Source: Bryobacteraceae bacterium (GTDB taxonomy: Bacteria > Acidobacteriota > Terriglobia > Bryobacterales > Bryobacteraceae). Taken from it: a stretch of 64,000 bases of DNA. The stretch's first letter is position 1. Every line of letters starts with the position of its first letter. The notes under the pieces are model-generated. The model saw only the letters and a list, made by a program, of their open reading frames with translations. It ran no database searches and had not been told where the DNA came from. Location: the NCBI GenBank assembly GCA_025056865.1, contig JANWVO010000025.1, positions 124,001-188,000 on the forward strand. The letters run 5' to 3'. Position numbers and translations under genes: made by a program. This document shows positions 53,296 through 63,666 of the stretch, piece after piece.

Positions 53296-54605
53296 GGCCG
53301 AGTCCTGTAAAGCATGCGGGGGAAAGCGATCGTTTCGCGGATATGTTCCAGCCCGCAGATCCATGCCACGGTGCGCTCCACTCCCATGCCAAAGCCCGCG
53401 TGCGGCACCGTGCCGTAGCGGCGCAGGTCGAGGTACCACTCGAAGGCCTCCTGCGGCAGGTTGTGCTCACGGATGCGCTGAAGCAGCAGGCCGTAGTCAT
53501 GGATGCGCTGCCCCCCGCCGACGATTTCGCCGTAGCCTTCGCTGGCGAGCACGTCCACGCCAAGGACGACTTCAGGCCGCTGCTCGTCCGGCTGGAAGTA
53601 GAACGCCTTGATTTCGGCCGGGAAGCGGTCCACCATCACGGGGCGGTCGAACTCCTCCGACAGCAGCGTCTCGTCGGTGCCGCCGAAGTCGCCGCCCCAC
53701 TGGATCTCGGATCCCTTGCGTTGCAGGATCGCCACCGCCTCGTCGTAGGAGATGCGCGGAAACGGGGGCTTCACCGCCTCCAGCCGGCTGATGTCGCGCT
53801 CGAGCGTTTCCAGCTCGCGCCGGCGCCGCTCCAGCACGCGGCTCACGATGAAGCAGATCAGCTCCTCGGCCACGCGTTTGACGTCCTCGAGCGTCGCGTA
53901 GGCCATCTCCGGCTCCACCATCCAGAACTCGGTGAGATGCCGGCGGGTCTTGGATTTCTCCGCGCGGAACGTGGGGCCGAAGCAGTAGGTCTTGCCGAAG
54001 GCCATCGCGGTGGCTTCGTTGTAGAGCTGGCCGGACTGCGTCAGGTAGACCTTCTCGTCGCCGAAATAGTCGACCTCGAACAGCGTGGTCGTGCCCTCGC
54101 ACGCCGCCGGCGTGAAGATCGGCGTATCAACCAGCGTGAAGCCGTTCGAGTCGAAATAATCGCGGATGGCGCGGATGATCTCGTGCCGCACGCGCAGGAT
54201 GGCATGCGGGCGGCGCGAGCGCAGGTGCAGGTGGCGGTGGTCGAAGAGGAACTCGACGCCGTGCTCCTTGGGCGTGATCGGATAGGGCTGCGACTCCGGG
54301 ATGCGGTGCACGATCTCGGCGTCGTCGACGTCCAGCTCGTAGCCGCCGGGCGCGCGCGGTTCGGCGCGGACGCGGCCGCGCACGATCAGCGAGGACTCCT
54401 GCGTCAGGTCGCGCAGGTCTTCAAAACATTTCTCGCTGATATTGCTCTTGACGGCGACGCACTGCATGATGCCCGTGCCGTCGCGCACCAGCGGAAAGAT
54501 GATCTTGCCGGACCGGCGCAGATTGTAAAGCCAGCCGGCGATTTCGACGGCCTGCCCGTCGTAGCGGGACGCCGTCTCGATGGTGATTCTCGGATAGGAG
54601 GACAT
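53292..54605 (-). CDS. asnS: Asparaginyl-tRNA synthetase
   Basis: A 437-residue class IIb synthetase. An OB-fold anticodon-binding domain (about 15-110) is followed by the catalytic core with motif 2 in [25 protein letters not shown] and motif 3 in [16 protein letters not shown]. The tRNA specificity is read as Asn because the sequence matches AsnRS lengths and lacks the bacterial AspRS insertion. ATG 54605 overlaps the stop of the isomerase gene by 1 base; GTG 54608 lies one codon upstream. Confidence 0.92.
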   Translation of the reverse strand: MSSYPRITIETASRYDGQAVEIAGWLYNLRRSGKIIFPLVRDGTGIMQCVAVKSNISEKCFEDLRDLTQESSLIVRGRVRAEPRAPGGYELDVDDAEIVHRIPESQPYPITPKEHGVEFLFDHRHLHLRSRRPHAILRVRHEIIRAIRDYFDSNGFTLVDTPIFTPAACEGTTTLFEVDYFGDEKVYLTQSGQLYNEATAMAFGKTYCFGPTFRAEKSKTRRHLTEFWMVEPEMAYATLEDVKRVAEELICFIVSRVLERRRRELETLERDISRLEAVKPPFPRISYDEAVAILQRKGSEIQWGGDFGGTDETLLSEEFDRPVMVDRFPAEIKAFYFQPDEQRPEVVLGVDVLASEGYGEIVGGGQRIHDYGLLLQRIREHNLPQEAFEWYLDLRRYGTVPHAGFGMGVERTVAWICGLEHIRETIAFPRMLYRTRP

Positions 54606-55435
54606 CACAGGGACTCCAGACTGTCGGCCGCCTGCCGGGCCGCTTCCAGCAGATTCGGGAACTCGGGCGACTCCTTCACCTCAAGCAGCAGCGGGAACTG
54701 GTCCGCCCGCTCCCGGAGCAGCGGCATCAGGTCCTTCCACGGGATGGTGCCGCCCGCGGCCAGCGACGGAAACAGGTGCGCGTCGCGCTCGCCGTCATTG
54801 TCGTGGATGTGCGTCGAGCGGATCCGGTCCTTCATCAGGTGGAAGGCGTTCTCGACGCCCTCCATGATGTGGGCGTGGCCGGTGTCGAAACAGAAATTCA
54901 GGTTGAGGTGGGTGACTTCGTTGAAGTGCAGGAGCCGTTCGGCCGAGGCCAGGCGGTTCGGGATGTTTTCGAGCAGAACCTCGACGCCGCGGTGCCTGGC
55001 GAACAGGCAGATCTCTTCGAGAGCGGTGAAGGCGGCTTCGATCCTGCTGTCGTCGTACTCCTCATCCGCTACGCCCAGATGCTGGATCAGATAGCGGAAG
55101 GGGAACTTCTCGGCGACGTCCAGAGCGCGCTTGATCTCGTCCACAGCCGCCAGCCGCCTGGGTTTCGACAGTTCCGTGATGGAGACCACCGCTCCCGGGC
55201 CGGAGCGGCCCCAGCAGTCGTCGTTGTACATCGGCGAGTGAAGCGAATGACACTTCAGCTCGGAGTCGCGGAACCAGTAGCCCAGTTCGGCCACCTGCGA
55301 GCGGTTCCGGTAGTCGAAGTGCTGCCGCGCGCAGAAGATCTCCACCAGCGGGAAGCCCGCGTCGTGGATCCGCTCCAGCCAGACCGTGGTGAGACGGTGG
55401 TTGACGATCAGGTGCGTCGATAGTGCTCGCTGCAT
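54605..55435 (-). CDS. Sugar phosphate isomerase/epimerase-like TIM barrel protein
   Basis: A 276-residue protein of the xylose isomerase-like TIM-barrel superfamily. Visible elements include the conserved [17 protein letters not shown] with the metal-binding Glu, [11 protein letters not shown] and STHIHDNDG with His/Asp ligands. Members isomerise or epimerise sugars, act on nucleic acid lesions or have unrelated lyase roles; the substrate is not known. The start is 3 bases after the ggt stop and the stop overlaps asnS, so it is embedded in a tight operon. Confidence 0.85.
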   Translation of the reverse strand: MQRALSTHLIVNHRLTTVWLERIHDAGFPLVEIFCARQHFDYRNRSQVAELGYWFRDSELKCHSLHSPMYNDDCWGRSGPGAVVSITELSKPRRLAAVDEIKRALDVAEKFPFRYLIQHLGVADEEYDDSRIEAAFTALEEICLFARHRGVEVLLENIPNRLASAERLLHFNEVTHLNLNFCFDTGHAHIMEGVENAFHLMKDRIRSTHIHDNDGERDAHLFPSLAAGGTIPWKDLMPLLRERADQFPLLLEVKESPEFPNLLEAARQAADSLESL

Positions 55436-55438
55436 AGG

Positions 55439-57166
55439 TCAGTATCCGGAAGCCTTGCCCGCGCTGCGGCCGTTCTGCGCGGCGGCAAGCCAGCGGATGC
55501 GGTCGGTCACGTTGGATCCGGTGGTGGTGGCGTCGGCCACCGCCCGGACGCGCGGCTCCTCCACCAGGATCGCCTCCACCGAGCCCACCGCGTAGATTTC
55601 CGCCAGCTCATGGCCGCGTTGCCGCAGCAGTGCGAGCGTGTCCGGCGAGAGGCCGCGCTCGTGGTAGAGCCGGTCGGGCATCCACTGATGGTGGACCCTC
55701 GGCTGGTCGACCGCCTGCTGGATGTCCATGCCGAAATCGATCACATGGAGGAGCACCTGAAGCACTCCGCTGATGATGCGCGGTCCGCCCGGTGCGCCGA
55801 GGGCCATCACCAGCCGGCCGTCCTTCTCGGCGATCGTCGGCGTCATCGCCGAAAGGGGCCGCTTCCGCGGCGCGATGGCGTTCGCTTCGCCCTGGATCAG
55901 CCCGAACATGTTCGGCTTGCCGGGCTGCGCGGCGAAATCATCCATTTCGTTGTTCAGCAGGAAGCCGAGGCGCGGCACCGTCACTGCGTTGCCGTACGAA
56001 TTGTTGATGGTGTAGGTGAGCGCGACCGCGTTGCCCTGGGCGTCGATCACATTGAAATGCGTGGTGTCCTCGGACTCGCGCCTCGGGCGGCCCGCTCCAA
56101 GCTCTGCGCTCGGCGTGGCGCGGTCCGCCCGGATGGTGGCTCTCCGCGTGGCGATGTAGCCCGGATCCAGAAGCCCGCGGATCGGGACGCTGGCAAAGTC
56201 GGCATCGCCGAGATACTCGGCGCGGTCGGCGAAGTAGCGCCGCATTGCTTCCGCAATATAGTGCAGGGATGACGCGGACCCTGCCCCGTGCTTTTCGTAG
56301 CCCGTACCCTCCAGCATCCCGAGCATTTGCAGGATGCCAATGCCGCCCGAGCTGGGCGGCGGCGCCGTCAGGATCGTATAACCGCGGTAGGAGCCCTTCA
56401 GCGGCTCGCGCTCAATGGCCTGGTAGCCGCGCAGGTCTTCCAGCGTGATCAGGCCGCCATTTGCCTTCATTTCCTCGGCGAGGATGCGCGCGGTCTCGCC
56501 CTCGTAGAAATCCCTTGCGCCGTGGCGGGCGATGCGTTCGAGCGTCCGCGCCAGCTCGGGCTGCTTCAGCACCTCGCCCGGCTCGAAGCAGGCTCCGCCC
56601 TTGAGGAAGATCCTGCGCGACTCGTCGAAACGGCCCAGACGCGCCCCCGCGCCGCAGATGGATCGCGCCTCTGCGTAGGACAGCGTCACGCCTTCCGCCG
56701 CGAGGCGGATGGCTGGAGCCAGCAGCTCCGCCCAAGGCCTGCTGCCGTATTTCCGGTGGGCCATCTCCAGACCGCGCACCGTGCCGGGCACGGCGGCGGC
56801 GCGCCAGCCAATCAGCGAGTCTTCGGTCGCTTTGCCGTCCGGGCCGACGTACATGTTGCGCGACGCTGCCAGCGGCGCCATCTCGCGGAAGTCGATGAAA
56901 GTGGCTCGCCCGTCGGCGAAGCGCGCCAGCAGGAATCCTCCGCCGCCAATGTTGCCGGCAGACGGATGGGTGACGGCGAGGGCGAAGGCCACGGCCACTG
57001 CCGCGTCCACTGCGTTGCCGCCCCGGCGCAGGACCTCCGCGCCGACGTCGGCCGCCAGGGGCTCCTGTGCGACCACCGCCGCCTGGCGGAAGCGGACCGG
57101 CTCGCGCGCGATGGCCGCGGCCACGCAGAGCATTGCGAAAACGGCGGCAATTGCGGGCTTTCGCAT
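55439..57166 (-). CDS. ggt: Gamma-glutamyltransferase
   Basis: A 575-residue periplasmic enzyme with a signal peptide (MRKPAIAAVFAMLCVAAAIA). It matures by autocleavage before the catalytic Thr in DTTHFNVID. Other signature segments are GGNAVDAAVAVAFALAVTHP and ALGAPGGPRIISGV. It hydrolyses or transfers gamma-glutamyl groups, for example from glutathione. It is the first gene of a run of six with overlapping or nearly overlapping ends (ggt, isomerase, asnS, rocF, ddl, ctp). A TACAAT hexamer lies 8 bases upstream of ATG 57166. Confidence 0.94.
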   Translation of the reverse strand: MRKPAIAAVFAMLCVAAAIAREPVRFRQAAVVAQEPLAADVGAEVLRRGGNAVDAAVAVAFALAVTHPSAGNIGGGGFLLARFADGRATFIDFREMAPLAASRNMYVGPDGKATEDSLIGWRAAAVPGTVRGLEMAHRKYGSRPWAELLAPAIRLAAEGVTLSYAEARSICGAGARLGRFDESRRIFLKGGACFEPGEVLKQPELARTLERIARHGARDFYEGETARILAEEMKANGGLITLEDLRGYQAIEREPLKGSYRGYTILTAPPPSSGGIGILQMLGMLEGTGYEKHGAGSASSLHYIAEAMRRYFADRAEYLGDADFASVPIRGLLDPGYIATRRATIRADRATPSAELGAGRPRRESEDTTHFNVIDAQGNAVALTYTINNSYGNAVTVPRLGFLLNNEMDDFAAQPGKPNMFGLIQGEANAIAPRKRPLSAMTPTIAEKDGRLVMALGAPGGPRIISGVLQVLLHVIDFGMDIQQAVDQPRVHHQWMPDRLYHERGLSPDTLALLRQRGHELAEIYAVGSVEAILVEEPRVRAVADATTTGSNVTDRIRWLAAAQNGRSAGKASGY

Positions 57167-57174
57167 GAAATTCG

Positions 57175-57180
57175 ATTGTA
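57175..57180 (-). promoter_or_regulatory. -10-like TACAAT upstream of ggt
   Basis: On the minus strand TACAAT is 8 bases from the ggt ATG, with no Shine-Dalgarno between. The site would drive the six-gene operon with a nearly leaderless message. Confidence 0.45.
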
Positions 57181-57241
57181 CTATGCGGCCTCCGGCGTCC
57201 CTTTCCGCGGAGGGGGGAGCAGATGGGCCTGTGCCCCGTCT

Positions 57242-58702
57242 TCAGGAGCGGCGCTGCCGCAGCGCCTCCTGCAACGCCTTGCGGCTGGCGTCGAGCCGTT
57301 CCCGCGTCAGCCGCCACCAGCGGTCTTCCTCATCGAGCCGGGCGGATTGAACGGCAAGCTGCGCGTCCACCGCGGCAGGAGCGGGGCCGCCCTCCACGGT
57401 ACGGACCACGACGAAATGCCACGGATCGAGCGCGGCCTCCACTTCCTCGCGCGGCATGGCCAGAGGACGTCCGAGAATCCGCTGCGCCGCAGCTTCCAGC
57501 GCGGCCGCGATGGCCGCTGGCGAATCGCTGCCCGCTTCCCGCACCGCCGCCGCCACCATTTCGTGCGCGGCCTTGAAGCTGAGTCCTTCGCGGCGGACCA
57601 GCGTGTCGGCCAGCTCCGTGGTGGTGATGAAGCGGCGCGACGAGAGTTCCCGCATCCTCTCCACGTCGAACTCCGCCTCGGCCAGTGCGCCGCCGGTCAC
57701 GGCGAGGGCGCGCTCCATCGCATCCAGCGCGTCCAGCGCCAGCGGCATCAGGTCGTCCTCGCGGTCCACCGTGTCCTCAAATGGCGCATTGTGCAGGCAG
57801 CCTGCGGCGGCATGGCACTCCATGAATGCGCGGGAGGCGAGCACCCGCGCGTGTTCGAGCGCCACCGGATTCCGCTTCTGCGGCATGATGCTCGAGATCT
57901 GCACCCACGCATCGCTTAGCCGCAGAAACCCGGCCGAAGGCTTCGACCAGTCGATCAACAGTTGCAGGAATTGGCCCAGCGTGATCGCGGAGACGGAGAC
58001 GACCGCGAGGCTCTCGGCCAGGTAATCGATGGCAGCGATGGCGCCGTAGCTGTTGAGCTGAAGCTCGTCGAAGCCCAGCCAGCGCATCGTGGAACGGCGG
58101 TTGATGGGAAAGCCCGTCGTCGTGATGGCGCACGCGCCCATTGGCGAGCAGTTCACTGTGGCGAAGGCGGCGCGCAGGCGGCCGAGGTCCCGCAGCAGGC
58201 ACTCGCTGACGCCCAGCAGGACGTGGGCCAGCGTGGTCGGCTGGGCCGGCTGCGCGTGCGTGTGGGCCGGAAACACCGTCTCGCGGTGCTGCGCCGCCAT
58301 CGCCATCAGCGTGCGGGCGAGTTGCGCCAGCTCGCCCGCCAACGCTGTCAGGCGGCGCCGCAACTGCATCCGGTAGAGCGTGACGTCGAGGTCGTTCCGG
58401 GATCTGGCGGCGCGGAGGCGGCCGGCGGCTTCCCCGCCGAGCCGCTCCAGCTCGCGGTCGATGTAGAAAAAGACGTCTTCCGTCGACCCATCGTAGGGCT
58501 GATGCCGGATCCGCTCCCGGTCCAGCCCATCGAGGGCGGCTGCGATGCGGCCCAGATCCTCCGCGCCCAGAATGCCGGTTTCGGCGAGCATCAGGGCATG
58601 TGCTGCGAGCACGTCCAGAAGATCATCGAGGAAGAACCGCTGGAAGTCGCGGAAATTGTGCTCGAGCACATGGCGCGAGTAGAGCGGGTGCGGAAACTGC
58701 AT
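57242..58702 (-). CDS. Argininosuccinate lyase-like protein (fumarase/aspartase superfamily)
   Basis: A 486-residue lyase. The superfamily signature SSIMPQKRNPVALEH is intact near residue 270, and HTHAQPAQPTTLAHV near residue 148 is in the conserved substrate loop. The sequence departs from standard ArgH: GACAITTTGFPINR replaces the usual GAGAL...TFPIDR. It is probably a paralogous branch of the family and may act on argininosuccinate or a related C-N substrate. The gene lies 19 bases after a TonB receptor and 75 bases before the ggt operon. It may be cotranscribed with the receptor. Confidence 0.78.
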   Translation of the reverse strand: MQFPHPLYSRHVLEHNFRDFQRFFLDDLLDVLAAHALMLAETGILGAEDLGRIAAALDGLDRERIRHQPYDGSTEDVFFYIDRELERLGGEAAGRLRAARSRNDLDVTLYRMQLRRRLTALAGELAQLARTLMAMAAQHRETVFPAHTHAQPAQPTTLAHVLLGVSECLLRDLGRLRAAFATVNCSPMGACAITTTGFPINRRSTMRWLGFDELQLNSYGAIAAIDYLAESLAVVSVSAITLGQFLQLLIDWSKPSAGFLRLSDAWVQISSIMPQKRNPVALEHARVLASRAFMECHAAAGCLHNAPFEDTVDREDDLMPLALDALDAMERALAVTGGALAEAEFDVERMRELSSRRFITTTELADTLVRREGLSFKAAHEMVAAAVREAGSDSPAAIAAALEAAAQRILGRPLAMPREEVEAALDPWHFVVVRTVEGGPAPAAVDAQLAVQSARLDEEDRWWRLTRERLDASRKALQEALRQRRS

Positions 58703-58721
58703 GAACTTCGCGCCCGCCGGG

Positions 58722-61589
58722 TCAGAAATTCAGCCGGAAGCCGAACTGAAGCAGCCTCTGGTCGAGCGCCGCCGTGTAGGCATACGGCGGAGGCGTCAGA
58801 ATATTGCCCTGCGCATCCACCGTGGCGGTGGTATTGACGCCGGTGACGTTGACCGAGTTGAAGAGGTTGGTGAACTCGGCGAAGAACTCCGGCCGCCACC
58901 GCTCGCGGATGGGGAAGTAGCGGCTGTAGCGCAGGTCGAACTGCCTGGTGGCCGGCCCGCGGTACGTGTTGCGCCCGATGAACAGCGGACGCTGGAAAGC
59001 GTTCGGGATCGTCGGGTCGTTGTTCAGGTTGCGGTTGGAGCCGATGTTGAACACGTCGCCGCTCATCGCCGTGAGGATGAAGGCGAACTGGTTGTTGTTG
59101 AGGAGCGCCCGCAGCGCTGCATTGCCGCCGTTGAAGGACGGGCGTAGCACGCCGCTGAGATTCAGCACGTGGCGGCGGTCGGCGAGAGAGTTGCCGCGGT
59201 CGCGCCGGCGGTTGGTGGGGTCCGAGGGGAAAACGTTCGTGCCGGAGTCGATGTTGTTCTGCTCCGGCGCATCGTCGATGGCGTGCGACCAGGTATAGCT
59301 GGCGAAGAGATCCAGCGCCTTCGAGTAGCGGCGGTTCAGCGTCAGGTTCAGGCCGTTGTAGTTGGAATTGCCCACCGACTCCGCCATCACGATGTTGTTG
59401 AACCGAGGATCGATGCGCGCGGCGAGGAAGATGGGACGACCGTCAGCCAGCCGGTTCGGTCCGGGCTGTACGTTGATGTTGCGGTAGACGGGAATCCCGG
59501 TACCCTTGGTGAAGAAATAGCCGGCGCTCAGGCTGGTATTGCGGGTGATTTCCCGCGTGATTTGCAGGTTCGCGTTGGCCGAATACAGCGTCCGGAAATC
59601 GGGCGCCACGGTTTCAATGCTCTGGATCGGCAGGCTGAAGCCGGAGGGCACGCCGGTGAAGATGTTCGGGAAATTGGGGGCGAAGCTCTGCGCCGGCGTG
59701 ACGGAGATGTTGAAGATGCGCGGATTTCCGCTGTTGACAATGGCCCGGCGGTAAATGTCGGTCTGCGGCGCGTCGTAGAAAATGCCGCCGCTGGCTCGGA
59801 TCACCCACTTCTGGTTCTTATCCGGCGACCAGGCAAAGCCAAGCCGCGGAGCCCAGTTGTTGCGGTCGGTGCGGAAGGAGCGGGAAATCTCGTATGCGGC
59901 ATCCGCGGCAGGCGAGGGGAGCTGGTAAAGGTCGTAGCGGATGCCGTAAATCATGGTCAAATTCGGCCGGATTTTCCAGCTGTCCTGCCAGTAAAGGCTG
60001 TTGAACTGGTGGCTGTATTCCAGATTGGGGTCGCCCAGCCGCTGCGTGAAGCTGGCGTAGCTGCGCGGGTTGACGCCATTCTTGGCGTCGAGATAGGCCT
60101 GCACGCTGGGGAAGTTGTACTGGGCGAAAACCGACTGGCGGTTCTCGTTCAGCACCCAGCGCACGCTGCCGCCCATGCGGAACTGATGCCGCCCGCGCAG
60201 CACGCTGAAGTTGTTGACAATCTCCGGCGTCGTTTCCACAGCGCGGAAGCCCACGTCGGGCGAGCCGTTGAAAGTGACCTGGCCCGTGATCTGGATGACC
60301 GGGCCAGGCCCGGTCCAGTCCCCCGCCTCGCGCCATTGCAGGCGGCGCGGTGTCTGGAAGCGGAACTCGTTCAGCAGCCCGGGCGAGAGCGTGGAGATCC
60401 ACTGCGCCGCCACGGCGTGCACGCGGTCGCGGAACCAGTGGCTCGTGTCGGCCAGCCCCTGCGTGACCACGCTGTTGTAGGGCGAGTTGTTGCGGAAGTA
60501 GTTGTAGCGGACGAACACCGTATTGTTGCTGTTCACCTGCCAGTCCACGCGGGCGATTCCGAAGCGGGCCTTCTGGGAGAACGGCGCCGCGTTGAGCACG
60601 GTGGACGGGAAGCCCAGCGCGGTGACGGCCGCAGTGCTGGCGGTGATGGTCGTCGGCAGGTCGCGGTCGAGCGACTCCCAGCCGCCGAAGAAGAAGAGCT
60701 TGTCCCGCACGAGCCGGCCGCCGGCGTTGCCGAAGTAGTTGTTCACGGTGAGGTCCGGCTTGGGCCGGTCTGCGGCCAGCAGCGCCGGGTGCGCGCTGAA
60801 GTTCTTGCGGCGGAACAGGTAGGCCGCCTCTCCGTGCAGGTCGTTCGAGCCGGACTTCGAGATGCTGTTGAACACCGTGCCGACGGTGTTGCCGAACTCC
60901 GGCGCAAAGCCGTTGTTCACCATCTGCACCTCGGCAATGAAGGTGTTCGAGATGGGCATCAGGCGGATGCCGGCGCGGTCGCCCTGCGTGTTGTTGGAGC
61001 CGTCGAACTGATAATTGATGCGTCCCGCGAAGCCGTTGGCGTTCACCTTGCGCGGCACGCCAAGCTCGGTATTTGGCCGTCCGCTGACGTTAGGCTGGAG
61101 CAGGACGAAGTTGTAGGTGTTCCGGGAAACCAGCGGGAGGTTGGTGACCTGCGTGGCGGGCAGCGTGCCGCCGATGTCAACACGGCCCGGCTCAGCAGCC
61201 GGCGGAGCTGCCGTCACCACGACTTCCGTGGCTGTCGCGCTCAAAGACAGGGCGATATCGACCACGGCGTTGGAACCGGCGTTCAGAACGATTCCGCTGC
61301 GGCGCGCGGGCGCAAAGCCCGGCGCCGTGACCGAGAGTTCGTAGTTGCCAAGCGGCAGCAGCGGGAAGCGGTAGAATCCGGAAGAGTCCGTCTTCTGGGT
61401 GCGCACCAGCCCCGTGTCAATATTTCTCAGCGACACCTCCGCATTCACCACGACCGCGCCGGTCGGATCCGTGACCGTTCCTTCCACCTGTCCGTTGATG
61501 GCAGCCGCCTGCCCGTACAGGGCATGCGCGCCCAACATCAGAACCAGGCAGAGCACGGCGGCATGGACTGCCGATAGGATGATCCTCAT
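58722..61589 (-). CDS. Oar-like TonB-dependent outer membrane receptor (955 residues)
   Basis: A 955-residue receptor. The signal peptide is MRIILSAVHAAVLCLVLMLG. A carboxypeptidase-regulatory domain (about 25-115: QVEGTVTDPTGAVVVNAEVSL) is followed by a plug domain (FAGRINYQFDGSNNTQGDR) and a beta-barrel that ends GFRLNF. ATG 61589 is well supported by AGGAGG at 61602-61597 (7-base spacing), whereas a longer frame would add 20 unlikely residues. The argH-like gene starts 19 bases downstream. It is a shorter relative of the receptor at 45578-49411, and its cargo is unknown. Confidence 0.9.
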   Translation of the reverse strand: MRIILSAVHAAVLCLVLMLGAHALYGQAAAINGQVEGTVTDPTGAVVVNAEVSLRNIDTGLVRTQKTDSSGFYRFPLLPLGNYELSVTAPGFAPARRSGIVLNAGSNAVVDIALSLSATATEVVVTAAPPAAEPGRVDIGGTLPATQVTNLPLVSRNTYNFVLLQPNVSGRPNTELGVPRKVNANGFAGRINYQFDGSNNTQGDRAGIRLMPISNTFIAEVQMVNNGFAPEFGNTVGTVFNSISKSGSNDLHGEAAYLFRRKNFSAHPALLAADRPKPDLTVNNYFGNAGGRLVRDKLFFFGGWESLDRDLPTTITASTAAVTALGFPSTVLNAAPFSQKARFGIARVDWQVNSNNTVFVRYNYFRNNSPYNSVVTQGLADTSHWFRDRVHAVAAQWISTLSPGLLNEFRFQTPRRLQWREAGDWTGPGPVIQITGQVTFNGSPDVGFRAVETTPEIVNNFSVLRGRHQFRMGGSVRWVLNENRQSVFAQYNFPSVQAYLDAKNGVNPRSYASFTQRLGDPNLEYSHQFNSLYWQDSWKIRPNLTMIYGIRYDLYQLPSPAADAAYEISRSFRTDRNNWAPRLGFAWSPDKNQKWVIRASGGIFYDAPQTDIYRRAIVNSGNPRIFNISVTPAQSFAPNFPNIFTGVPSGFSLPIQSIETVAPDFRTLYSANANLQITREITRNTSLSAGYFFTKGTGIPVYRNINVQPGPNRLADGRPIFLAARIDPRFNNIVMAESVGNSNYNGLNLTLNRRYSKALDLFASYTWSHAIDDAPEQNNIDSGTNVFPSDPTNRRRDRGNSLADRRHVLNLSGVLRPSFNGGNAALRALLNNNQFAFILTAMSGDVFNIGSNRNLNNDPTIPNAFQRPLFIGRNTYRGPATRQFDLRYSRYFPIRERWRPEFFAEFTNLFNSVNVTGVNTTATVDAQGNILTPPPYAYTAALDQRLLQFGFRLNF

Positions 61590-61807
61590 CCGCAAACCTC
61601 CTGAAGTGAATAATGACCAGCAGACCCCTCTGGCGGACAGCCCAGGCACCCGTCCTGAGTGGCAACGACTGCGGCGCCAGGGTCTTGCAGCTTGTTCAGA
61701 TTCTACTGGCGGCCTCCGCGATAGTCAATGTTGGGCGGTTTCCCTCAAAGAAGCTCCAGGAGCCAGCGAAAGTAGGTACCTCCGGCACTTGCGGGGGAAC
61801 GTGGGAG

Positions 61808-61883
61808 TGGAGCCACCCGCCGGGATCGAACCGGCGACCTGCTGATTACGAATCAGCCGCTCTGCCAGCTGAGCTAGGGTGGC
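61808..61883 (-). tRNA. tRNA-Thr (anticodon CGT)
   Basis: A 76-base cloverleaf with encoded CCA. Acceptor stem GCCACCC / GGGTGGC, anticodon stem GCTGA / TCAGC with loop TTCGTAA giving CGT (reads ACG), and T-loop GGTTCGATCC. It lies upstream and on the other strand from the threonine dehydrogenase gene. Confidence 0.95.
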
Positions 61884-62010
61884 CTACATCCCAATATGCC
61901 ACAACGGGCGGCGGCTGCGCCAGAGCCCTTCCGGCGCGCGGGCCCGCCGCGCCGCCAGCCTGCCGCGCAAGCTGCTTTACTGGAAGAAGCTTCGTTCCAG
62001 GGAGAACGGT

Positions 62011-63060
62011 ATGGACATTCCCACGACCATGAAGGCTCTCGTGAAGAAAAAGGCCGAACCGGGGCTGTGGCTCGAAGAAGTGCCAGTGCCCGAAATCGGC
62101 ATCAATGACGTCCTGATCCGCGTCGAGAAGGCGTCCATTTGCGGCACCGACGTCCACATCTGGAAATGGGACGAGTGGGCGCGAAAGACCATTCCCGTGC
62201 CGATGGTGATCGGCCACGAGTTCGTTGGCCGGATCGTCAAGGTTGGCGCGAACGTCAATGACTTCTTTCCCGGCGACATCGTCAGCGCCGAAGGCCACGT
62301 TGTCTGCGGGCGCTGCCGCAACTGCCTGGCCGGCCGGCGGCACCTCTGCGCGCATACGCAGGGCGTAGGCGTCAACCGCCCGGGCTGCTTCGCGGAATAC
62401 ATCGCCGTGCCGATGTCGAACATCTGGAAGCACGCTCCGGGCATTCCGCTCGAAATCGCTTCCATCTTCGATCCCTTCGGCAACGCCGTTCACACCGCGC
62501 TCAGCTTCCCCGTGCTGGGCGAAGATGTGCTGATCACCGGTGCCGGGCCCATCGGCCTGATGGCGGCGGCGGTGGTGCGGCACGCCGGCGCGCGCTACGT
62601 GGTCATCACCGATCTGAATCCCAGGCGGCTGGAGCTGGCGAAGAAGTTCGGCGTCACGCGCGCCGTGGATCCCCGCACTATGAGCCTGAAGCAGGTCATG
62701 GACGAGCTCGGCATGAAGGAAGGCTTCGATGTGGGCCTCGAGATGTCGGGCAGCCCGCAGGCCTTCCGCGACATGATCGCGCACATGTGCCACGGCGGCA
62801 GGATCGCGCTGCTCGGCATTCAGCCGGGCGAGGCCGCCATCGACTGGAACACGGTGATCTTCTCGATGCTCACGATCAAAGGCATCTACGGGCGCGAAAT
62901 GTACGAGACCTGGTACATGATGACCGTGATGCTGCAATCCGGCCTCGACATATCGCCGGTGATCACGCACCGGTTCCATTACACGGAGTTCGAGAAGGGC
63001 TTTGAAGCGATGATGAGCGGCGAGGCGGCCAAGGTCGTGCTGGACTGGTCCGCGCAATAA
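62011..63060 (+). CDS. tdh: L-threonine 3-dehydrogenase
   Basis: A 349-residue zinc-dependent medium-chain dehydrogenase that oxidises L-threonine to 2-amino-3-ketobutyrate with NAD+. The catalytic zinc site is in [14 protein letters not shown] and GHEFVG; the structural zinc cysteines are in [15 protein letters not shown]. The NAD-binding loop is [14 protein letters not shown]. The segment [12 protein letters not shown] is typical of Tdh rather than of sorbitol dehydrogenase. ATG 62011 is chosen because GGGAGA lies just upstream; no kbl (2-amino-3-ketobutyrate ligase) gene is adjacent. Confidence 0.92.
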   Translation: MDIPTTMKALVKKKAEPGLWLEEVPVPEIGINDVLIRVEKASICGTDVHIWKWDEWARKTIPVPMVIGHEFVGRIVKVGANVNDFFPGDIVSAEGHVVCGRCRNCLAGRRHLCAHTQGVGVNRPGCFAEYIAVPMSNIWKHAPGIPLEIASIFDPFGNAVHTALSFPVLGEDVLITGAGPIGLMAAAVVRHAGARYVVITDLNPRRLELAKKFGVTRAVDPRTMSLKQVMDELGMKEGFDVGLEMSGSPQAFRDMIAHMCHGGRIALLGIQPGEAAIDWNTVIFSMLTIKGIYGREMYETWYMMTVMLQSGLDISPVITHRFHYTEFEKGFEAMMSGEAAKVVLDWSAQ

Positions 63061-63069
63061 GGGCGCCAT

Positions 63070-63666
63070 TCAGAAGCGGAAGCCCACGCCCACGCTCGCG
63101 CCGACATCGGGCCGGACGGACCGGAAAGAGAGCCAGCCTTCGGCGCGGAAAAGGCACCGCCCGGCAATTCGGGTTACCAATCCGGCGCGGTTGTCGAAGG
63201 CGAGGCCTGTCCGGTCTTGGCGGGGGCGGCTTCTCAACGGGTCTGCCGGGAGCCTTGTGAAGGCGGCCCCGGCGCCGATGGCTGCGAACCCATAGGTGCG
63301 CCTGCTTCCGCCCCGGAACTGAAGAGTAGGCACTATGACCGTACTCTGGCCCCGCATCTGCCAGCTACCCTCCCGCAACCCGATTCCACGGTGCATGAAA
63401 TGCGCGTCGACAGCCCAGCGCCGGGCAAAGGGAGCGGTGAGCGCAAAGGCGTAAACGGGACCGCTGCCGCTGGCGATGTCCGGTTCGGTCCAGTAGGTCC
63501 TGCCCAATGGGAGCAGGAAGAATTCCGGATTTCGCGGCTGTGCATATGCTGGCGAGGCGAGAGGCAATACCAGCAGGCCAAAGCAGAAAACTCGATTCAG
63601 CTTAACGCCAACCCCGCCTGTCGTGCCGGAAGGCTTTGCGGTAGTGCTTCGGATGTGGCGGGCCAT
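63070..63666 (-). CDS. Putative outer-membrane beta-barrel protein
   Basis: A 198-residue protein with a hydrophobic segment (VFCFGLLVLPLASPAYA) that looks like a signal peptide and a C-terminus VGASVGVGFRF typical of outer-membrane proteins. The body alternates strand-length segments with turns. No family is recognised, though small porin-like and lipid A-modifying barrels share this design. The start is unclear: ATG 63666 overlaps the upstream gene by 65 bases and adds a basic 25-residue stretch, while no ATG, GTG or TTG lies closer to the signal peptide. CTG 63600, directly after the upstream stop, is a possibility. Confidence 0.6.
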   Translation of the reverse strand: MARHIRSTTAKPSGTTGGVGVKLNRVFCFGLLVLPLASPAYAQPRNPEFFLLPLGRTYWTEPDIASGSGPVYAFALTAPFARRWAVDAHFMHRGIGLREGSWQMRGQSTVIVPTLQFRGGSRRTYGFAAIGAGAAFTRLPADPLRSRPRQDRTGLAFDNRAGLVTRIAGRCLFRAEGWLSFRSVRPDVGASVGVGFRF

